Positions 7,163 through 10,989 of a stretch of 10,989 nucleotides of DNA are shown one piece after another. The notes under the pieces were generated by a model that worked only from the letters and a program-made list of their open reading frames with translations, searched no databases and was not told the origin of the DNA. Source of the DNA: JBBITW01 sp037440525 (GTDB taxonomy: Bacteria; Desulfobacterota; BSN033; UBA1163); contig JBBITW010000122.1 in assembly GCA_037440525.1 (NCBI GenBank), positions 1 to 10,989 of the forward strand, read 5' to 3'. Numbering within the stretch: the stretch's first letter is position 1; every line of letters begins with the position of its first letter. The position numbers were made by a program, and so were the translations under genes.

Positions 7163-7207
7163 TTTATCCTCTTTTACATTGTATAGTTCAGAAATTTAAG
7201 GATGCTA

Positions 7208-7525
7208 TCAATAACGGTTCCTGCCACCACCGTAACCCGTTCGCCCTCGATAACCACCTTGCCCACCGGATCTTCTCTGGTCAGTGCGAGAGCGTGCCTC
7301 ATTCACATTCATCTGTTGACCAAGTAGGTCTTTCCCATTCAAGTTCTCGACCGCCGCTTGGGCCTCAGCCCGGTCGGGCATTTCAACAAAACCAAAACCT
7401 CGGGGTTGGCCACTATACTTATCTTTTATGATCCTTGAAGAGCTTACCTGCCCAAAGGCCTCAAAGACCTTCCGAAGATTTTCCTCTGTTACATTATGGG
7501 ATAGATTTCCAACATAAATATTCAT
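7208..7525 (-). CDS. Glycine-rich RRM RNA-binding protein
   Basis: A 105-residue protein with one RNA recognition motif: RNP2 IYVGNL (3-8) and RNP1 RGFGFVEM (42-49). A tail rich in Gly, Arg and Tyr (about 83-105, e.g. GGQGGYRGRTGYGGG) follows. This layout matches bacterial Rbp-type proteins, which bind single-stranded RNA in the cytoplasm; the RGG-like tail usually adds unspecific RNA affinity. It starts at ATG with AAAGGAGA upstream and follows the sigma-factor stop by 14 bp, so it is surely co-transcribed with it. RRM proteins are not common outside cyanobacteria and some other groups, and finding two next to a sigma factor is notable. The family is certain; its RNA targets cannot be guessed. 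Confidence 0.95.
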   Translation of the reverse strand: MNIYVGNLSHNVTEENLRKVFEAFGQVSSSRIIKDKYSGQPRGFGFVEMPDRAEAQAAVENLNGKDLLGQQMNVNEARSRTDQRRSGGQGGYRGRTGYGGGRNRY

Positions 7526-7539
7526 GGTCGTTCTCCTTT

Positions 7540-8298
7540 TTAGTATTCTATAAAACTTTTTAGTTTATCGACCCGACTGAAATGTTTCAACTTCCTTAAG
7601 GCCTTCTCTTCAATCTGTCGAATCCTATCCCGGGTGACATCGAAGTCCTGTCCCACTTCCTTAAGGGTATGGTCGTGCTTCTCTCCAATCCCGAACCGCA
7701 TCCTCAGAATCTTCTCCTCCCTTTTGTTCAGCGTGGAGAGGACTCTTTGAATCTGCTTTGCCATATTGGAGCTTATCGCTGCATCCTGGGGGGAGATCGC
7801 CTCTTTATCCTCAATAAAATCCTCCAAGCGGCTATCTTCCTCCTCACCGATAGGGGTTTTGAGGGAGATAGGTTTTTGTGTGATCTTTAAAATCTTCTGT
7901 ACCTTCTCCAAAGATATCCCCATTCTTTTTGCAATCTCCTCCAGGGTGGGCTCCCTCCCATTCTCCTGAACCAAGATTCGAGAGGTCCGGTTCAGTTTGT
8001 TGATGACCTCGATCATGTGGACAGGGATACGAACGGTTCGGGCTTGATCGGCGATAGCCCGCGTCATGGCCTGCCGGATCCACCACGTGGCATATGTAGC
8101 AAACTTATATCCACGCTGGTATTCGAACTTGTCCACTGCCTTCATTAACCCAATATTCCCCTCCTGAATCAAATCCAGAAACTGAAGACCCCGATTCAAG
8201 TATCTCCTGGCAATGGAGATAACCAACCTAAGGTCGGCCTTAACCATTTCACTCTTGGCTTCTTTAGCCTTGGCCTCCCCTTTCTCAATCGCCCTCAC
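7540..8298 (-). CDS. RpoD-like sigma-70 factor lacking regions 1.1 and 1.2
   Basis: A 252-residue sigma factor with regions 2-4 of the housekeeping type. Region 2 spans EMVKADLRLVISIARRY (18-33) to YKFATYATWWIRQAMTRAIAD (64-84). Region 3 begins at IPVHMIEVINKLNR (91-104). Region 4.2 has the helix-turn-helix TLKEVGQDFDVTRDRIRQIE (211-230). The -10 contacts equivalent to E. coli RpoD Q437 and T440 are kept (Q76, T79), as are -35 contacts (R223, Q228), with E585 replaced by D224. Regions 1.1 and 1.2 are absent, so the protein is less than half the usual RpoD length. It starts with GTG overlapping the slipin stop (GTGA), implying coupled translation. It is probably a group 2 alternative factor reading housekeeping-like promoters. 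RNA polymerase would be its partner. Recognition of the family is firm; the start could be questioned (see findings). Confidence 0.93.
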   Translation of the reverse strand: MRAIEKGEAKAKEAKSEMVKADLRLVISIARRYLNRGLQFLDLIQEGNIGLMKAVDKFEYQRGYKFATYATWWIRQAMTRAIADQARTVRIPVHMIEVINKLNRTSRILVQENGREPTLEEIAKRMGISLEKVQKILKITQKPISLKTPIGEEEDSRLEDFIEDKEAISPQDAAISSNMAKQIQRVLSTLNKREEKILRMRFGIGEKHDHTLKEVGQDFDVTRDRIRQIEEKALRKLKHFSRVDKLKSFIEY

Positions 8299-9062
8299 TG
8301 CCTCTTCTTTTGAAAGAATTCTGTTAGTAAGTCTAATGGGAGAGGGAGGATCATCGTTGTGTTTTTCTCGGCCGAAACCTTCGCTAAGGTCTGAAGGAAT
8401 CGCAAATGGATGGCTGCAGGATATACACTGATAATATTTGCCGCCTGAGCCAGCTTCTCTGCTGCCTGAGCCTCTCCCTCAGCATGGATGACCTTGGCCC
8501 GCTTCTCCCTCTCTGCCTCAGCCTGACGGGCAATGGCCCGCTGCATCTCAGTAGGAAGATCCACCTGTTTTGTCTCCACCAGGGATACCTTGATCCCCCA
8601 GGGATCTGTATGCCTGTCCAGGATATCTTGAAGTTCGATGTTGATCTTGTCTCTTTCCGACAATAGTTCGTCCAGTTGGGATTGGCCTATGACGCTTCGC
8701 AATGTGGTCTGAGCCAATTGGGAAGTAGCATAAAGGTAATTTTCAACTTCTACCACGGCTTTATTGGGATCTAAGACGCGAAAGTAGACGACCGCATTGA
8801 CCTTGAGAGAGACGTTGTCATGGGTGATCACTTCCTGAGGTGGAATCTCCATCGCCACAGTTCTCAGGCTGACCCGGAGCAACTTGTCCACACCTGGAAT
8901 AATGAGGATAAGCCCTGGCCCCTTCGTCCCGATCAATCTTCCCAAGCGGAAGATAACGCCTCTCTCATATTCCCTTAGAATCTTGATAGCTGCGGAGGCA
9001 ATGATAATGAGAAAGATTACCAAAAAAAAGATTGCTGGCGAGATCCCAGTTATAAGAGGCAT
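8295..9062 (-). CDS. Slipin (stomatin/SPFH-family membrane protein)
   Basis: A 255-residue protein of normal slipin length. One N-terminal hydrophobic segment (about 8-27, AIFFLVIFLIIIASAA) anchors it. The stomatin signature EYERGVIFRLGRL (31-43) and the SPFH core (EIPPQEVITHDNVSLKVNAVVYFRV, approx. 71-95) follow. The charged segment RQAEAEREKRAKVIHAEGEAQAAEKLAQAA (about 178-207) is the alanine/glutamate-rich coiled coil. Such proteins form membrane-bound oligomers thought to organise microdomains and regulate proteases. The usual NfeD partner is not in this window; instead the next gene is a sigma factor, overlapping by 4 bp. A good ribosome site (AAAAGGAGA) precedes the ATG. It heads the five-gene operon. 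Function is from family knowledge; a membrane-stress link with the sigma factor is inference. Confidence 0.93.
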   Translation of the reverse strand: MPLITGISPAIFFLVIFLIIIASAAIKILREYERGVIFRLGRLIGTKGPGLILIIPGVDKLLRVSLRTVAMEIPPQEVITHDNVSLKVNAVVYFRVLDPNKAVVEVENYLYATSQLAQTTLRSVIGQSQLDELLSERDKINIELQDILDRHTDPWGIKVSLVETKQVDLPTEMQRAIARQAEAEREKRAKVIHAEGEAQAAEKLAQAANIISVYPAAIHLRFLQTLAKVSAEKNTTMILPLPLDLLTEFFQKKRQ

Positions 9063-9122
9063 AAGATTGTCTCCTTTTAAAATCTTTTATCCCCTAAAAC
9101 CACCTGTCTATCGCAAGGAGAT

Positions 9123-9266
9123 TATAGTGAACACCTTAAATAAAAAAAGTTGGCATTCCACAGACTGTAATTACAAGCTAAGCAAAGCAATCTTATGGGA
9201 TTGCTTCGACCCCCGCATCAAGTGCGGGGTCCTCATAATGACAACTTTCCAATTACGTTCACTATA
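9123..9266. mobile_element. 144-bp MITE-like element with imperfect inverted ends and two internal hairpins
   Basis: TATAGTGAAC at 9123-9132 is mirrored by GTTCACTATA at 9257-9266, and the similarity continues inward imperfectly (AAAGTTGGCATT against AAAGTTGTCATT). Inside are two perfect hairpins: AAGCAATC/GATTGCTT (9185-9206) and CCCCGCA/TGCGGGG (9211-9229). The core resembles the REP-like GATTGCTTCG...AATGAC repeats that I recall being scattered through many bacterial draft genomes. The outer end also supplies a minus-strand TATAAT (9121-9126) about 60 bp before the slipin, which might act as a -10 box, though no good -35 is seen. Confidence 0.6.
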
Positions 9267-9354
9267 GCAAAAGTTTAAACCAGGGCCAATCCATTTCCCA
9301 ATTAGTGATCAAAATACCGCCCCTTTGCTTAGCCCCGTGGATTAATATTAGAGA

Positions 9355-9885
9355 CTATTCAATCTTTTCAGACAATATCAAAGTCTCTTGTTTAAGAGGA
9401 GAGGGGACGTAGACCAGGTTGACTTCTATCTTCTTAAGGGGCTTTTCCTTGATAGCGTTCTTTGGGATCGTGACATCCAAAGACCCTTCAACACTGTCTT
9501 CAGGCTGAAGAGCCTTCCAAAACGGACGAACCTTCTCAATTTTCTCTTCAGATTTATAAGGGATGGGCTTCCCAGCTTCATCCAAGTATTCGAGAGTGAG
9601 CGCCTGGATGTCCAAGACATCTTTCGATTGGTTGGTGATCTTGATCTTACCCTTGAGGCTTGGCGTCTCGACGATCTCCTTGGAAGCTATGTTTACGGTC
9701 GTGACGACCTTAAGTTCGCTAAGCTCCACAAGAAAAGCCGACCCCTTAACCTCGCTCTTCGCTGGAACCAAATTCTTTGTGATTTGCTCTTGTGTAGGAG
9801 CCTCCACCTTCTGCTCCTTAGCACAACCAAAAAATCCAATAGCCAGACTTAAACCTATAAATACGAAAATCTTTATGAAATGCAT
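9355..9885 (-). CDS. Hypothetical lipoprotein
   Basis: A 176-residue protein with a lipoprotein signal peptide: M-H-F-I-K then a hydrophobic stretch and lipobox FFGC, with the modified cysteine at C21. It should be exported and lipid-anchored facing the periplasm. After a low-complexity linker (about 22-45), residues ~50-176 look like a beta-sandwich. The stretch LKGKIKITNQSKDVLDI...LEYLDEAGKPI recalls the FxLYD-type domain, in which a tethered beta protein carries an N-T/S turn followed by a 'Y-D-x-x-G-K' strand. That domain call is tentative. AAAGGGGGAC precedes the ATG. It stands alone, 89 bp upstream of the MITE-like element and on the same strand as the slipin operon, with no close partner that would reveal its role. 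Confidence 0.8.
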   Translation of the reverse strand: MHFIKIFVFIGLSLAIGFFGCAKEQKVEAPTQEQITKNLVPAKSEVKGSAFLVELSELKVVTTVNIASKEIVETPSLKGKIKITNQSKDVLDIQALTLEYLDEAGKPIPYKSEEKIEKVRPFWKALQPEDSVEGSLDVTIPKNAIKEKPLKKIEVNLVYVPSPLKQETLILSEKIE

Positions 9886-10005
9886 ACAATGTCCCCCTTT
9901 CTCAGTTGGTGGTTAGTAGAAATATCAGGCCTTTATATCCAGCACCCCTTTCCCATTTTTTCGCGCTTTTGTTAAATCCTAGTAAGAGGCTCTTCGAGTC
10001 TTCAT

Positions 10006-10047
10006 AAAAAAACCCGCAAAAAGCTGTTTGGAGTTCTTTGCGGGTTT
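10006..10047 (-). terminator. Rho-independent terminator
   Basis: An 11-bp perfect stem (AAACCCGCAAA at 10010-10020, TTTGCGGGTTT at 10037-10047) with a 16-base loop. Read on the minus strand it ends GCGGGTTTTTTT, so it stops leftward transcription before the lipoprotein gene. No intact gene lies between it and the tRNA-Arg. Confidence 0.8.
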
Positions 10048-10228
10048 CCCTATAGAGACCTAAAAAGGACTCTTTGCAACTTTATCTCTTTATATACTAT
10101 TCTCCACTAAAAAGCAAGAAAAAATCAACTCAACTTTTAGGATGAACTCGATAAGGGGGCAATGATGAATCGTGAATTTATACCACTGATTTCTTGCCAC
10201 TATACGCACATAAAAATGGGGGACAGTT
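10048..10228. other. Intergenic stretch without recognisable features
   Basis: AT-rich, with stops in all frames and no RNA or hairpin of note. The phrase GGGGGACAGTTCTTG just before 10229 may belong to the end of repeat copy B, since copy A lacks it. Confidence 0.5.
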
Positions 10229-10398
10229 CTTGTTTCTTGCATTGATTACCTATTTAACAATCTACTTATTACAGAATACTATGGGTGGATAGGTTCGTTC
10301 CTTGACACAGTAAAATTGAAATTAACTGATAGCAAGAGGTAATCTGGGTTATCTAAAAAAGGTTTATAATTTTGGTAGAGGTTTCAGATACCTCACTA
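10229..10398. repeat. Copy B of the ~170-bp dispersed direct repeat
   Basis: This copy matches 6041-6209 in the same orientation, about 90% by eye. The differences cluster in a 35-bp patch around 10280-10312. It is non-coding except for the ~15-codon tail shared with the SPFH pseudogene frame (SEVSETSTKIINLF on the minus strand). It lies 88 bp downstream of the decayed RAYT gene, which suggests a link with that transposase family. Confidence 0.85.
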
Positions 10399-10405
10399 CC
10401 TTTTA

Positions 10406-10456
10406 TTCTGACTGAATTTTTCAGTCAGAAGGAATATAACTTATTCACAGAATAAG
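10406..10456. repeat. Two adjacent hairpins, REP-like
   Basis: Stem 1 is 10 bp and perfect (10406-10415 with 10421-10430, TTCTGACTGA, 5-base loop). Stem 2 is 7 bp (10440-10446 with 10450-10456, CTTATTC, 3-base loop). Two short stems next to a RAYT gene are the classical REP doublet arrangement, but neither carries the usual GTAG/GGAG foot, and stem 1 could equally be a terminator remnant. Confidence 0.45.
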
Positions 10457-10485
10457 TTTTGGGGTGAGATATTGAAATATTATTT

Positions 10486-10873
10486 TTATGCTATCTCCTT
10501 AACCACTTTGCTCACTATAGTATAATGAATACCCGAATAATCTGCAATCTCTTTCAATGTATACCCATATCTAACGTGAGCATTATAAATGACAATCTAC
10601 AAACCCCACCCTAACAGGATTAAGACCAACATAACGACAAAGCTGGCGCATGTCGATTGATAAATTAGCATCGGGAGTCTCTATCAGAAGATGGTAATTA
10701 TTATCCATAAAGCAGTATGCATACCAGAGCCAGTTGTTCCTTTTATGACCGATCCCAGCACTGCTTAAAATTTTTCCCTTTCCTAGTCATCATTGTATAT
10801 CTTTTCACGGGCATTGCCTTGGATGTTATTTGATAAACAGCTCAGGATATTCAATATACAAAGGTCTTGCCAT
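10486..10873 (-). pseudogene. Degraded REP-associated tyrosine transposase (RAYT, Y1/HUH family)
   Basis: Fragments in order across several minus-strand frames match the RAYT layout: MARPLYIEYPELF (from ATG at 10871-10873), GNAREKIYNDD (10786-10818), AYCFMDNNYHLLIETPDANLSIDMRQL (about 10650-10720), then directly RYVGLNPVRVG, and finally the helix-turn-helix tail YGYTLKEIADYSGIHYTIVSKVVKEIA ending at TAA 10486-10488. The HUH motif, normally HYH, reads NYH. About 40 residues are missing between MRQL and CRYV, and more between VGFVDC and the tail. Several stops and frameshifts separate the pieces. RAYTs are single-copy enzymes that mobilise REP hairpins; this one is certainly dead. Family call is confident from the order of motifs. 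Confidence 0.8.
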
Positions 10874-10934
10874 ACCCCCAGCCATAACAGCTTAAATCTT
10901 ATATTTCAAGGCATGACCCCAAATGACTCTTTGG

Positions 10935-10989
10935 TGGCGCGCCCAGAGGGATTTGAACCCCCGACCTGCGGATTCGTAGTCCGACGCTC
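10935..10989 (-). tRNA. tRNA-Arg(ACG), 3' part, truncated by window end
   Basis: On the minus strand the anticodon loop CTACGAA (anticodon ACG), the T arm (GGGGG, TTCAAAT, CCCTC), the acceptor strand TGGGCGC, discriminator G and an encoded CCA (10935-10937) are all visible. The acceptor stem and D-arm start lie beyond the window. The ACG anticodon, read after A34 deamination, decodes CGU/CGC/CGA. Confidence 0.92.

Noticed and set aside
9388..9916. Long plus-strand open frames over the lipoprotein gene
   Set aside because: They are antisense shadows; the minus-strand frame has the lipobox, the ribosome site and plausible protein composition.
10935..10989. tRNA gene as attachment site of an integrated element
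   Set aside because: No integrase gene and no second copy of the tRNA 3' end are visible in the window; nearby mobile remnants are of the RAYT type, which does not integrate at tRNAs.

Overview
The window looks like part of a draft or metagenome-derived bacterial genome of moderate GC. All recognised genes lie on the minus strand, so transcription runs from high to low coordinates. The gene mix suggests a Gram-negative, probably anaerobic bacterium of the Desulfobacterota or syntroph kind: a BbsB/SCP2-type thiolase paired with a DUF35 zinc-ribbon/OB-fold protein, an acyl-CoA dehydrogenase, a slipin, RRM proteins and a lipoprotein. This placement is an inference, because no taxonomic marker other than a partial tRNA is present.

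Region 1 (68-5123) is a compact acyl-CoA catabolism operon. In transcription order it holds an HMG-CoA-synthase-like domain fused to a zinc-ribbon/OB-fold (DUF35) domain, an SCP2-type thiolase, an acyl-CoA dehydrogenase with a C-terminal winged-helix-like tail, and an enoyl-CoA hydratase. Together they supply dehydrogenation, hydration and thiolytic cleavage of an acyl-CoA. The 3-hydroxyacyl-CoA dehydrogenase and the acyl-CoA ligase or transferase are not in the window. The HMGCS-like domain appears to have lost its catalytic residues and may serve as a scaffold for the thiolase.

Region 2 (5124-6684) is decayed, repeat-rich DNA. It contains a 100-N scaffold gap flanked by an exact 55-bp duplication (almost certainly an unmerged contig overlap), a remnant of a REP-associated (RAYT) transposase, a 135-bp element with perfect 22-bp terminal inverted repeats, copy A of a ~170-bp dispersed repeat, and a prohibitin/SPFH pseudogene whose 3' end is cut off by that repeat.

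Region 3 (6685-9062) is a second, tightly packed operon: slipin, a short RpoD-like sigma factor overlapping it by 4 bp, an RRM protein, a 55-residue zinc-ribbon protein, and a second RRM protein. A membrane SPFH protein, a sigma factor with housekeeping-type promoter-contact residues and three small putative nucleic-acid-binding proteins in one unit is the most unusual functional arrangement here.

Region 4 (9063-10989) holds a 144-bp MITE-like element just upstream of the slipin, a lipoprotein gene, an intrinsic terminator, copy B of the ~170-bp repeat, a pair of hairpins, a heavily degraded RAYT transposase gene, and the 3' part of a tRNA-Arg(ACG) that runs off the window end.
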